DNA of 64,000 nucleotides from Coniella vitis (lineage: Eukaryota; Ascomycota; Sordariomycetes; Diaporthales; Schizoparmaceae): the NCBI GenBank assembly GCA_011317545.1, contig WUJK01000003.1:1798001-1862000 (forward strand). The letters run 5' to 3'. The notes beneath the pieces were generated by a model. The model did no database searches. It saw only the letters and a program-made list of their open reading frames with translations, and was not told where the DNA came from. Below, piece by piece: positions 1 to 11,288 of this stretch. Positions within the stretch are counted from its first letter, which is position 1. Each line of letters begins with the position of its first letter. The position numbers and the translations under genes are program-made.

Positions 1-3000
1 CTTATAAAATATCGTATATTATCGTATATTTAATATATCCTGCTTTTAGTTTACGTTTAAGCTACGGCTTCGTAGTAATCTAGTATAATATATTATTTAA
101 ATTTATATCAAATTATTATTTAATAATTAATTGTAATAATTATAACTTATAATAATAATAACTAAATAGTAATACTAAATATTAATTTAAACTTAAGTAT
201 AAGCTAGACTTTCGCTATAATATCGTATAGTATTTAAACTTTTAAATACTATAGTTTTAAAGACTATATAGTCTACGTAAAGGTTATATTCCTATAGCGT
301 ACTTACTATTAAAATATACCTATTCTTAATTTAAATTAATAAAAGATAGATTAACTTTAATTATCTTAAAAACTATTTTATTAGTATAAAAGCTATATTT
401 TCGCAGGGTACCCGCTATATTTACAGTTATTTATAATAAATTAATAAACTAATTAACTAAAACGCTAAAAATCTTAATTTAAATAATTTACGCTATATAT
501 ACTAGTATAAATTTCGATTCCTTACTTAAGGCTTTAACCTCCGAGTCTTTATAATAGACTTAGCGGTCCCGCTATATCTCCGCTACGTTTACTTAGTATA
601 GAAACTACGCTAGCGTAAGAAGACCGGACTTGCGATTCCGTTCTTCCAGCGAGTTACCTCGTATAAATAGTATAAAAGCGCTCCGTCCTATATACTTTAC
701 CGCTGCTTCTAAGCAACTTAGTAACCTATATAGGATAAAATAGATCTAAATCTTAAGTATATTACTACCTTCGACTTATAGAGGGATAGCGGCATTATTA
801 CTGCTTTTTCTATACTCTAAGACTACGTAAAAGTAAATTACTTATAAGTATCTAATTATTAAAATCTTTTAAAGAGCCTGCTAGATAATAGTAGCTTACT
901 AATTTATCTTACTTACGAACTACGCTATCGCTATAAAGCCGTATACCTTACGTAACGATATTATTATACTCTATCTTTAGTTCTTATTCTTCTTGAAATA
1001 TAAATAATTATAAATCTTACGAAAGACCTGCTCTAAACCTGCGATTACGCAGGGTATCCCAGCTCTTTTCAATAGTATATATCTTTTTAAACTATATTTG
1101 CGTAAGGTCTATCGTTTCTTTTAATACGTAACTGCTCTTAACTCGGGCGCTAAGCTTACTTTTATCTTACGTTTAGCGTACATTTTAATATAGTATCTCG
1201 GTTTTCTTAATATATAAACTCTTTTAACTCGGGCGTTAAGTTTATCGCGCGTTAACTTTGCTTTAAACCTACGCTTTCGTAGGGTATTGTATTTTCTCTT
1301 AATATATCGAGTGCTTATTATCTTATATTTAATAAAAGTCGATTATCTTATACGACAAAGTATATTTAAAAGAGTAGCTTTTAGATTACGTAAAAGCAGC
1401 GTAAATACTATATAGGTTAATAATACTAGATAACTTTCTAATATATAGTAATACTCGAGGAATTAATTTAATAAGTATAGTAGTAAAGACTATCTACGAA
1501 TCTATTGCGATAACGCTAAGAAATCAAGCTAATAACGTTATATTGCCTTTACCGGCTCGTATTCCGAATTTAAGGTTTAGAATATCAGGAGGTGGGTTAT
1601 TACGAGGTAATAAAGTATAATATAGATAACGAGTTCTTAGCGTAAAAGCAGCTATATCGTATAGAAGATACTATAATAGTAGTATTCGTTAATAGAAACT
1701 AAACCTAAAGAGAAATCCCCTCTCTATTTACTAGTTTCCGAAGCTTCCGACGGCTCTTTATATCTTTAAGATTCTATAGCTACCTGCCGAGAGCTGCCGG
1801 CAGGCCCTTGTTTCAAGCCGCAGGGACTGCGTTACCGCTGCGCTTTCCTAGCGTTTAGGGTAGGGTTCTGATAGGTAGAGAGTATTATTAGAGTATATAA
1901 TAAGCTATATAAAAGCTATACGAAAACGGACGAAACGCTATAATATAAAGTCCTAGTTAAATAAGTCGGATAGGATTAGCTAAACTAATAGCTATTATCC
2001 GAATTTAAAAATATAATTATTTTTAAGGAGTTCGAATAATATTATAATAATATTATAAGATATAATAGCCTAAAATTATAGAAAAGAAGAGTAAGGAAAT
2101 TAAATATTATAAATAAAAAAAAACTATATATAAAACGCGTATTAATATAGCTATTTACTTATCCTCGCTTACCTCTTTTTTATTATTAGAATTACTCTCC
2201 TTAATTTTATTAGAATAAGGATTATTATTAATATTATACTTCGCTTTAATATTAATTAAGCCCTTACCCTTACTACCCCTTTCTATAAGCTTTATTAATA
2301 ATCGGTAATATCTTTTAATATTATTACTTAATAATATATAAGTTTATAGCTATAGCGTTAATATAAAGTTAATAGGATATAAATAGGGAAGGAGTAATCG
2401 GTATATATATTATAAGTATACTTATTATTTAATAACCGGACTTTATTATAACTAGCTTAAGTTTTACCTAACTTAGGTAGATAGTTATAAGTATAATATA
2501 TAACGAGAATAGTAAAGGCTTAGGAGCGGAGAATATCTAGAGTATATAAATATAAGAAGGTATAAATAAGAAAGGAGTAATATATACTAGGGTCGGAAGT
2601 ATTATAAATAAGGGAATAGTTAATTATAATAATAATAGTAATATATATCTTATCGGTTTAATAAAGGGGGGTATAGGAGTAGCCGGAGTTCTTACCCTTT
2701 TTATTTATCCTATAGGGGAAATAATAAGCGCCGGCTATAATAATTAGTAAATTATAAAAGAATAGGGGAAGTACTACTTATTAATATTATAAAAATAGAG
2801 GGAAAAGGGGTTTTTAAAAGCTCTTATAATATAAGGTAGATATTACTTGTCCTTAATACCCTTAGGGAGGGTAATATAGGGTTAAAGCTATAAGTTAATA
2901 GCGATAATACTTTAGATAAGCTTATTAACGATTTTATTAAGTTAGGTAGCGGTAGGGGCGAGGATAATAGTAGTAGGAATAATAGCGGGCGTAATAGGAG

Positions 3001-3334
3001 TAACTATAGCTATAGCTATAAGCGCTACCGCTATAGGAGTAGCTATAAAGCTTATAATAACGGCGGGGGTAGCGGCGGTAAGTATAATAATAGGGGCTAT
3101 ATTAGCTTATTTAGAGCGAATAATAATATTTATATTATTAATAAAGCTAAGTATAAGTAAAGGATAAATAGGGAAGGCGCGATATTTATATTATTATTAT
3201 AATAGTTAGTTTTATATAACTTATAAGAGCTTTAGTTTAATTAAGAGGAAGAAATAACCCTTAAAATAAGGGTTAAGGGGGTATTTATACTTTTTCGAAG
3301 CTCTAAGAGTAAAAATATTACGCTTATTATAACG

Positions 3335-3516
3335 GGCTAGCCCCTATAAAGCTCTAGGAATTAACTAGTATTCCTATAGCCGTCTCTAATATATAAAATC
3401 TTTCGCTTAAGCGGTTAAAGTAAAAGGTATATAATCTTCTAAATACGTTTTAGAAGATCTAATTAACTTATTAAGTATATTAGGCGAAGGTAATATTATA
3501 GGTAGGCTTATAATAT
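3335..3516. repeat. Direct repeat copy A inside the AT block
   Basis: This segment of about 180 nt recurs 339 nt downstream at 3674-3855 without visible insertions or deletions. Both copies begin with GGCTAGCCCCTATAA and end with GGTAGGCTTATAATA. Differences between the copies are mostly transitions (for example AAAGCTC versus AAGGCTC, and GCCGTCTCTAATATA versus GCTATCTCCGATATA), as expected if both copies were hit independently by RIP. The two may be an internal duplication of the original element. Confidence 0.75.
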
Positions 3517-3673
3517 TATCTCCCTTCTCTCCTTTTAATAACGTCGGACCCCTAAAGCTTACTTACGATATTACTTTATAAGCCGAAGTTTATACGAAAG
3601 GGGTATTTAAAACTTTTAATACTCTATAGCTCGAACTTATAACCTTAGGATTTTATTTAGAAGATATATAATA

Positions 3674-3855
3674 GGCTAGCCCCTATAAGGCTCTAGGAAT
3701 TAACTAGTATTCCTATAGCTATCTCCGATATACGGAACCTTTCGTTTAGGTAGTTAAGGCAAAAGGTATATAATCTTCTAAATACGTTTTAAAAGATCTA
3801 ATTAACTTATTAGGTATATCGGGCGAAGGTAATATTATAGGTAGGCTTATAATAC
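3674..3855. repeat. Direct repeat copy B inside the AT block
   Basis: Second copy of the segment at 3335-3516, in the same orientation with constant 339-nt spacing. The transition-type differences from copy A fit independent RIP. No coding content is visible. Confidence 0.75.
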
Positions 3856-5360
3856 TTATAACTACCTACTAGGTTAAAGGCGTTACTATTATTCTATTAA
3901 CGGATAATAAGTAGTAGAATTTATAAACTCGCCGAGAGCTAGATTAAAGGAAGCTCTATAGATATAAAACTCCTTTTATACTTATTAAGTATAAGAATAG
4001 GGCTCCTTTAATAGAGTAAGCGGGTATAGCGGTATTATATCGTTATACTATTTAGGTAGCTATTATACCCTTAATATACTATATATAGCTTTATAGGAGG
4101 GTATTTAGCTTAAGCGGGGGGGTAATATTATAAGCCTACGGGTAAATATACGGCTTCGGTATACTAGGGTATAAAGCCTTAGTTAATATATTCCCTTCCC
4201 GTTTAGAGATTAGTATTATATAAGCGCTAAATAAGAGCGCCTTCCGAATAGCTTATAAGCCGCTTAAAAGACTATCGGTAATAGCACCTATATCGACGGT
4301 AGACCTATAGAAAACTCTATCTAAAGGTAGATTTTAAGCGTAAGAGCTACTTAAGAGCAGCTCTCGCACCGCTATATAGATACTACTCTTACTTCTCTCC
4401 TTAAGTTAATTAATAATAGAAATTAGGATCGTAACTACAAACGCTCTCTCGATGCCCGTTTATATTAGGATCCTATAATAATAATCGTTATAAATATATT
4501 AGTAGAATTTATAAAGTATTCGATTAATATATAATACTTATAGCGAGCTATTCGTTTTTCTAATATAAAGTATTATAATAATTATATATAATATTTATAG
4601 GTCTTAGATTATAAATAAGTTCTATTTCTACTAATATTATTAGAATCTAGCCCTTAGGGTTACCGAGTTATAAAGGCTATAAATTTTATAAACTGCTCCG
4701 GCGAGATTATAATTTTTACTATATAAGCAGTTTATTTTATACCTATATAAAGAGTTTATTTTATAATTATAAATTAGGTAATATTAAAAGTTTCGATAGT
4801 TATATAAGAGCTATAGATTACCGTCGGAGTTATATATTTTTATAAAACTTATAGGTTAAATAAAGTATACCGTTTCTCTATAAAAGAAAATCTAAAATAA
4901 GATACTATTAACGATATATAGTATAAAAAGAGAATTTAAAAAACCGAACTAGCCTTATATAGTATTATCGAGGAGGTATTAGAGGTAGAATAGAATAAAG
5001 GTATTATAAACTTTATAAAGCTATAATAAGTAAGAGATTTATAAAGATTTATAAAAGTTTAAAAATAAACTTAGTAATTATAATAGATTAAAAGTAGATT
5101 ATACTAGTAAAGAATATTTATAATAGATATAGCCGATTTAAAAAGCTTATAGGCGTAAATATTAATAGTTAAGTATATATAAATATTATAATTTATAGGT
5201 AATATAAATAGCGTAGTTAATAATTAGTTAGAGCTATTATAGATTTTACGGACTATTTTAATTATATATACTAATAGCTTAATCGTACTTTATAAATACT
5301 AAGCTATAGTATATAGATTAGGATATCTTTTCTATTACTTTAAGTTTATAGAATCAATTA

Positions 5361-6240
5361 GTATTACTTATCTGCTTAGCTTCTTCCGCACTCCGCTAAG
5401 CGGCGGATATCAGTGAGCTTTATCTTATCAGTGGTATATGAGCTGCGTGACGTCACAATGTCGTCCGATGGCCAGCGCCGGAAGTGTCCGAGTTGAAGGT
5501 ACCCAGTCAGCGGCTTCCGGGTGTGGTTGTTGTAATGAACGACTCGACCCATCAAGCTATACATATGGCTACTTAGATAGTTGGAAAAAGAGACATGGCA
5601 CAAGAGACGAGGGCGGGGCAGTGATGAGGCGGAATGCCCCACGAGAGCATTGTGAGATAAGGTGCAGACATGTGCCTTTTTCTAGCTACGTAATCAGGGC
5701 AAGCCTCTCGAAAGGAAGGAAGGAGAGCTGGAATCGGACGACATACTACCTGACTACTTACCGTGCACATGTAATAATAACGTGTACTCGTGCTTGCCCT
5801 CTTTTCTCTTATCGCAGCGACCCCCCCCCCAAAATAGCGTGACCGACTTCGCAACTAGTCAGCCCTATTGGAAAGGCAATTTTTCACGCTTCTTGCCGGT
5901 GATTCTTGATTTTCCAGTCGGTACTATGTAATACATCGGCTGGGAAGAGATGCATAACCCCCCCAATCAACTTCCAGGGTTCCCCCGTAGATAATAGACG
6001 GCATATTCCTCACCTGAGAAAGGCACCTTTGTCGCGCTTGTTTTTCTCCCTTCTTCTTTTTTTCAGAACCTAAAGTGCCTAAATTACTTCACCTCAAGAA
6101 GCAGACATCCGTTACCGCATACTTATCCATTCGGCATTATTGCTTCTTGCAATACACCTACAATACGTCTCAATCGAATCGAGACCCTGCGAACCATCAT
6201 AAGACGACGCGAATCCAGACGACGAGACAGGGCAGCGAGA
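5361..6240. other. Gene-free stretch; promoter side of the DUF3602 gene
   Basis: Ordinary-composition DNA between the AT block and the first gene. It holds a C-run at about 5821-5830 and a long pyrimidine tract at about 6038-6065 ending in TTTCAG, which could be a promoter CT-box or the end of a 5'UTR intron. The open frames here carry no recognisable domain. Confidence 0.6.
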
Positions 6241-6926
6241 ATGAGCGGAGCACCAGAGGTTTCGCATGGGCGTGGAGGCGCAGGCAACATTACGCCGGAT
6301 AATACACAGTACACGGACGCGGAGATTGTGAGGACCGCGGATGAGGGCACTGGCGTGAGCACTGGGCGAGGAGGTATGTCCCAACCGCTATGAGGTTTGG
6401 AGCGTTGGATCCTCCAATTCTATTCCTTGTTTCCTTGCTGTTCTTGTTTGTGCTTGGCGTGGTCGGACTCAGCGGGGGCAGGTTAAGATGGGTCACACCA
6501 TAGCTGGTCGGATCTCGGGCAAGGGCTTGGCTGGGTTGGGCTGAATGGACTCTTATCGCGCTGCCGTGGCTCCTACGCCATGCTTACCAGCCCCGCCCGC
6601 TACGAGAGATAGGAGATTTCGGGGCCCCCAGACATGATACAATCTCCTAACATGGCCATGTTTTCTTCACAGGCGCGGCAAACATTCTCGGCAAGAACAG
6701 CAACGGGCCTCGGGTTGACAGAGAGGTGGTTCCCGAGGAAGCGCTCCGGCCGTCGATGGAGGACCAGGACTATCACGTTGGGCGGGGCGGCGCGGGAAAC
6801 GAACATCACGCGCCCGGCCACGAGCACAATCATCACCACAGCCACGGCAATAAGGACAAGGCCGAAGGGCCCAAGGGACTGGCGGACAAGTTGAAGGCCA
6901 AGATTGTGGGCGCTTTCAAGAAGTGA
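6241..6926 (+). CDS. Small DUF3602 (GRGGAGN-repeat) protein
   Basis: Two exons, 6241-6373 and 6673-6926, give 128 residues. The 299-nt intron has a GTATGT donor and CACAG acceptor and joins in phase 1. The ATG has A at -3. The product carries three Gly-rich repeats: HGRGGAGN near residue 9, GRGGAAN at the exon junction, and GRGGAGN near residue 85. It ends in a His-rich then Lys-rich tail (HEHNHHHSHG... KLKAKIVGAFKK). These repeats define Pfam DUF3602, a family of short, probably disordered fungal proteins; yeast Par32, linked to TORC1 and ammonium transport, belongs to it. The intron falls exactly inside the second repeat. Function in this organism is unknown; the family call rests on the repeats. 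Confidence 0.85.
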
Positions 6927-7631
6927 AAGGGGGAAGGCGACAGTTTTATTTTGGGTGTGGTCGTTTGTGTCTTGTTTTGTCTACTTATTTCTGCACACAC
7001 ACACAAGTACCTCGTTGCTTGCTTTGATGATATCCATTTGCGTTGGTCTTGCTCCTCCTAGAGCCAGCCGTATGGGCGTTCTCTTTGTTTGCTTGTGCGC
7101 AACAACACATGGTATCCACCAACAAGCCAGCCGCTATGTCGTATTGTTCTCTGTCACGGAGAAATGCCGTCAGCGGGCCCAGCGTCAACGCTTGTGCTTC
7201 AAGAGACAGGGTGAAACCACAATGACTTGGGCTTGAGAGGCCTGAGAGACCTGAGAGGGCCTGGTAGGCCTGTTGGCCCGCTGACCTCTCACCGCTGTCT
7301 GCAGAAGAAGACAGGCCTGACAGGGGACACAACGGGCGGCTGACTGCTCGGTACAGTTGGAAACAGTGTGGTTACTTACGGTAGGAAGTCGCTAGGATCA
7401 GCCGCTAATAAGCTTATTCTCGGCCACCCGCAGGCCACCCGCAGGCCACCCGCAGGCCAGCTCCAGAGACAGCCCCCCAAATCAAGCCAGCAATAGAGCT
7501 GCTTGGGCATCTTCCGCCTGCTTCTGGCTTCTGACGAAAGCCAGGCAAGCTGTCAATGTCGTGGTCCGTCCGCCCTCGCCCGTCTTGTAGAGTCAGATAA
7601 GTTCATGGTCCTACCGTAAGTGGTCGAGCCG
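6927..7631. other. Gene-free stretch with short tandem repeats
   Basis: Spacer between the DUF3602 gene and atg22. It contains CCTGAGAG-type repeats around 7229-7260 and an 11-nt tandem repeat at 7422-7459. An ATG at 7604 opens a four-codon frame ending in TAA just before the atg22 start, so it could be a minimal upstream ORF if it is transcribed. No gene seen. Confidence 0.6.
7422..7459. repeat. 11-nt tandem repeat, unit GGCCACCCGCA
   Basis: Three perfect head-to-tail copies of GGCCACCCGCA followed by a partial GGCCA. It is a minisatellite-like array in the presumed atg22 promoter region. There are no spacers, so it is not CRISPR-like. Confidence 0.9.
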
Positions 7632-9958
7632 ATGGCCCCACACAATACACCGATTCCTCCTACAATTGGCTCTGGCTTCCGTGAACTTCAACAACACGCC
7701 GCTCCTCCGCGTCGTGCACCTGCTGCCCCTCCCTTGCCTCGCGTTCTCTCCACTCTCTCACACGCTTCCAAGGCCTCGTATCGCACCCAGAGCTCGGCTT
7801 CCAAGGCTGACGACGAGCTCTCGCGCGGTTCAGACGACGAGCCTGCTGGCCCGGATTTTGATGACAGCCTTGACAGCGACGACCACGCTTGTACGCGCAC
7901 TTACACCAACACAATGTCGCCAACCATGTCTGGCGTCGCCACCACATCCCTGCGCTATCAGGGCCAAGACACACGGCGTAAGCCCCCTTGCACAACGAGA
8001 GTTGTTGGCCTGTCTGCCAAATAAAGAATGCCATTTCACTGACTCTTGCCGTCTTGCCTTCGCAACAGCAACTAGCAAGAGAGAACTGAGAGGATGGTAC
8101 ATGTACGCGTTTGCGGCTGAAACCTACGTTATTTGCGGTGAGTGATGCCCTTTTGATCTACAATATCAACATTTTGGAGCATGGCGTGTTCTGACTACAT
8201 CACAGCGATTGGTATGTGTCGTCCTTGAAAGTACGAGGCTATCAGCCTGAGCTGGAAGAGCCGGGTGGACCGCCCTATCCTTTGAGTACTGACCATTACC
8301 CAGGCTCCTTCATCCCCATCCTGCTGGAGAGTCTTGCTCGGGAAAACGGCACGCTGCTCGGGACCGGAGAGCCATGCGGCCCCAGCGACGACAAGACGAA
8401 CGATGCCAAGCAATGTGTGGTACGCATTTTAGGAGTCGAGGTCAACACAACCAGCTTTGCCATGTACACCTTTAGCATTAGCGTCTTCGTGCAGGCGCTG
8501 CTTGTCGTGAGCATCAGTTCGGCAGCAGACCACGGCCAGTATCGTAAGAAACTCCTGCTTGGCTTCGCTTGGGTCGGCAGTTTCAGCGTGATGCTGTACA
8601 TATTCGTCTCCCAGAACCTCTACCTCTTGGCGGCCCTTTTGGCCATCGTCTCGAACGTCGCCTTTGGAGCATCCTCTGTTCTACTCAACTCGTTCCTGCC
8701 GCTCCTCGTCAGGCACCATCCCAAGTCACAATTGGTCAGCGAGCCTCAGCAGATGGGTGCGCAGGAAGTTGACGACGACGACGACGACTCGGATTCAGAC
8801 GAGGCCCGGACGCTTGCGGACAACAACTCTCTGACTGGGTTGCTTCGTGATGAGCCCGACAACAGCTTGACCAGGGTTGTGACCCACGAGGAACAAACAT
8901 CCCACGAGTTGAAGCTGTCCACGGAGATCTCAGCCAAGGGCATAGGAATTGGTTATGCGGCCGGCCTCTTTGTCCAGTGCGTTTCCATCTTCATACTGGT
9001 CCAGATGCACAGCACCACATGGTCTTTGCGAGTGGTGCTATGCATGATCGGGGCGTGGTGGGCTTTGTTTACAATCCCAGCAGCCTTCTGGCTACGTCCC
9101 AGGCCTGGACCGCCTCTCCCAGCGCAAAAGGGCCGCCATGGACTTGGCGCGTTGGTCTCTTACACTGTGTTTGCCTGGAAGTCTTTGTTTCGGACTGTCA
9201 AGCTGGCACGGCGTCTGGTGGATATTATGCTGTTTCTCGGCGCCTGGTTCCTGCTGTCTGACGCTATAGCAACCTCCTCCTCGACAGCAATTCTGTTTGC
9301 CAAGACAACTTTACAAATGCAATCCTGGGCTCTCGGTTTGTTGGGCGTCATCTCCACCGTCACGGGTATTGCTGGAGCGCTCTCGTGGTCCTACATATCA
9401 CGGCGTTTTAGTCTCAAGCCGCACCAGACTCTGTTGGCCTGCATAGCGCTGTTTGAGCTCATTCCCATCTATGGCCTGCTGGGTTACTTGCCATTTATCC
9501 AAGCATGGGGGGTCGGCGGCCTGCAACAGCCGGGGGAAATGTTCCCCCTGGCAGCAGTATATGGCTTTATCATGGGAGGTATCAGCAGCTACTGCCGGGC
9601 CGTCTACGGCGAGCTGATCCCACCGGGGTCCGAGGCGGCCTTTTATGCGCTATATGCAATCACTGACAAGGGCTCGAGCGTGTTTGGCCCCTTTATTGTC
9701 GCGAGCATTATCGATGCAACGGGGGAGATCCGCCCGGCTTTCTGGTTTCTAGCGGTGCTGGTCGGTCTGCCTGCACCGCTCATCTACTTTGTTGATGCGG
9801 AGCGCGGCAAGCTGGAGGCAGAGCGACTGGCAAACTCAATGGAAGGGGGCCGTAGGAGCGAGAGTGCCGAATCCCATGACGCCTGGGAGAACCAGGCCAT
9901 ATTGGGCGAACAGAGTGACCGTGACAGTGATGATGTAGAGGGACGAGGTCACTTGTGA
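7632..9958 (+). CDS. atg22: Atg22-like vacuolar amino-acid effluxer
   Basis: Four exons, 7632-7977, 8069-8137, 8206-8211 and 8304-9958, give 691 residues. All three introns have good donors (GTAAGC, GTGAGT, GTATGT); the last two have CTGAC branch sites. Exon 3 is only 6 nt. The spliced junctions restore the family's conserved start of the membrane domain (TSKRELRGWYMYAFAAE, then VICAIGSFIPILLE). The rest shows about ten further hydrophobic segments, an acidic cytosolic loop (DDDDDDSDSDE) and a polar C-terminal tail. Atg22 is an MFS-related permease of the vacuole membrane that exports amino acids released by autophagy. The 7632 ATG is the first in frame after upstream stops. The N-terminal region of about 125 residues is Pro/Ser-rich and poorly conserved. 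Confidence 0.9.
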
Positions 9959-11288
9959 ATCATGTTGCGTTGTCATGGTCGTGTTATGCATAGCGACGGC
10001 GTTTGTCCTATTTTGCAGCCATTTTCTCCATACGTGTTTGTACTTTTGAACAAATTCGGCTCATCTACCTGAGGCTTCGTCTCGGAGGTACATCAACCCT
10101 ACTTAGCCCCGACACTACTTGTCTACATTATCAGATATTGGATACTTAATTCTGCCCAGGGCAAGGCCAGAAGAGTACCGTGTAGTATGCATAACGAGGT
10201 TTGGAAGAAATATTCAACGGCCCATTGTTGTTATAGTGATGGATTTTGATCCGCAACCCAATATGGAACTGTGACCGGACCTTTTGCCGATGGGCGGATT
10301 GGTATGCACGTTGTAGTCTTGCCACTATAAGCATTCATTGACCAACAGCCCATGACATTCAACACACTGCGGACGTACGTAGTCGGTAGTCTGAGCCGCT
10401 GAGGAGGATTGTGAAATGAGTTCCAAGGTTGCTGCTTCTGGGCTGCATGTTTGCTTGGCCCCCAAATTCCTCCAGGCAAACAGATGCGCTCTCGGTCGGT
10501 CGTTGCTACCCCGCCCTAGCGAACCAACAGCCGCCACTGCAGAACCCCCTAGCATCCGCTCAAACCACTGTAGCATGCAGCTGGATCGCTGCCCTGGCTG
10601 CAATTCAGGGCCTCGGGGCTTCTCCTCACCTGCCACCCACTTTCGCCCAACACATCCCCCCCGGCCCGCCCCAGCACCCACCCGGCAGCCGCCTCCTCCA
10701 AGAAGAAATTTGAGCTTCGACATCGCGACACCAAGTGTTGTTACGCCACGCAAGACACCCGTGGCTGCCAGCACAAAAGGCAGACTGCTCATCAAGCAGT
10801 TCCTGCTTCAGAATCGCCAAATTGCAGCATTTTGGCTTAATTAGCTGCTTCAGACAGCTTCTCGAAGCTCTCGATCCTCGGGTGTCCGGCTTTCGACGCC
10901 CCACGCTGTTGTACTTCTTTGGGATTGCTGCCCGCTCCGCCCGAGCAGTGATTTGATTGCATGCATCGGCAAGCACCAGCTGTGGCTCCCTCACCTTTGT
11001 CGTCCTGCTCTCGCTACCGCTGCTGCTGCTCCTTCAGCACCTCTTCTTGAACTTTTTGCCAAAGGCCCCGCTGGCCACGCCACAAGTTCCTCAGCGACGT
11101 CCCCAATCAGCATCCCTATCCTAACAGCCTCCCGAACCTTGCCTACTCTGCCTGGCGCGTCTTGATAAACACCAACGTCCTTCGAGTTATCGCTACGAGC
11201 CATACTTCGCCGTTGCACAACTCTCTTCGCGACTACTCACAAGAAACAAGGAGGGCGAAACATTAAAGCATTACCTTCCAAGGAAACA
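9959..11288. other. Gene-free stretch; 3' end of atg22 and promoter/5'UTR of the BAH-PHD gene
   Basis: About 1.3 kb. The CT-rich part from about 10900 to 11230 looks like promoter or leader sequence. Open frames on both strands (for example 10325-10795) are Pro/Gly/Cys-rich without family features. Nothing else seen. Confidence 0.55.

Larger units (their letters stand above)
1..5360. repeat. AT-dominated, RIP-degraded repeat block
   Basis: Composition switches sharply at about 5360 from TA-saturated DNA to ordinary mixed sequence. Inside the block TA steps are extremely common, while CA and TG steps are rare (only about three in the first 180 bases). This is the footprint expected when repeat-induced point mutation converts CpA to TpA. 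Every reading frame is cut by TAA/TAG stops and I found no intact protein. The block probably consists of one or more dead transposable elements, but which class I cannot tell because no conserved motif survives. It lies at the window edge, so its full extent is unknown. The RIP mechanism is established for Pezizomycotina; its application here is inference from dinucleotide bias. Confidence 0.85.

Noticed and set aside
5438..5842. Overlapping 90-134 codon frames just right of the AT block
   Set aside because: They overlap on both strands, are rich in Cys/Arg/Ser without a domain, and do not link to a splice-compatible neighbour.
7422..7459. Regular short repeat that might suggest a CRISPR array
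   Set aside because: Units are contiguous with no spacers, and the genome is clearly eukaryotic; it is a minisatellite.
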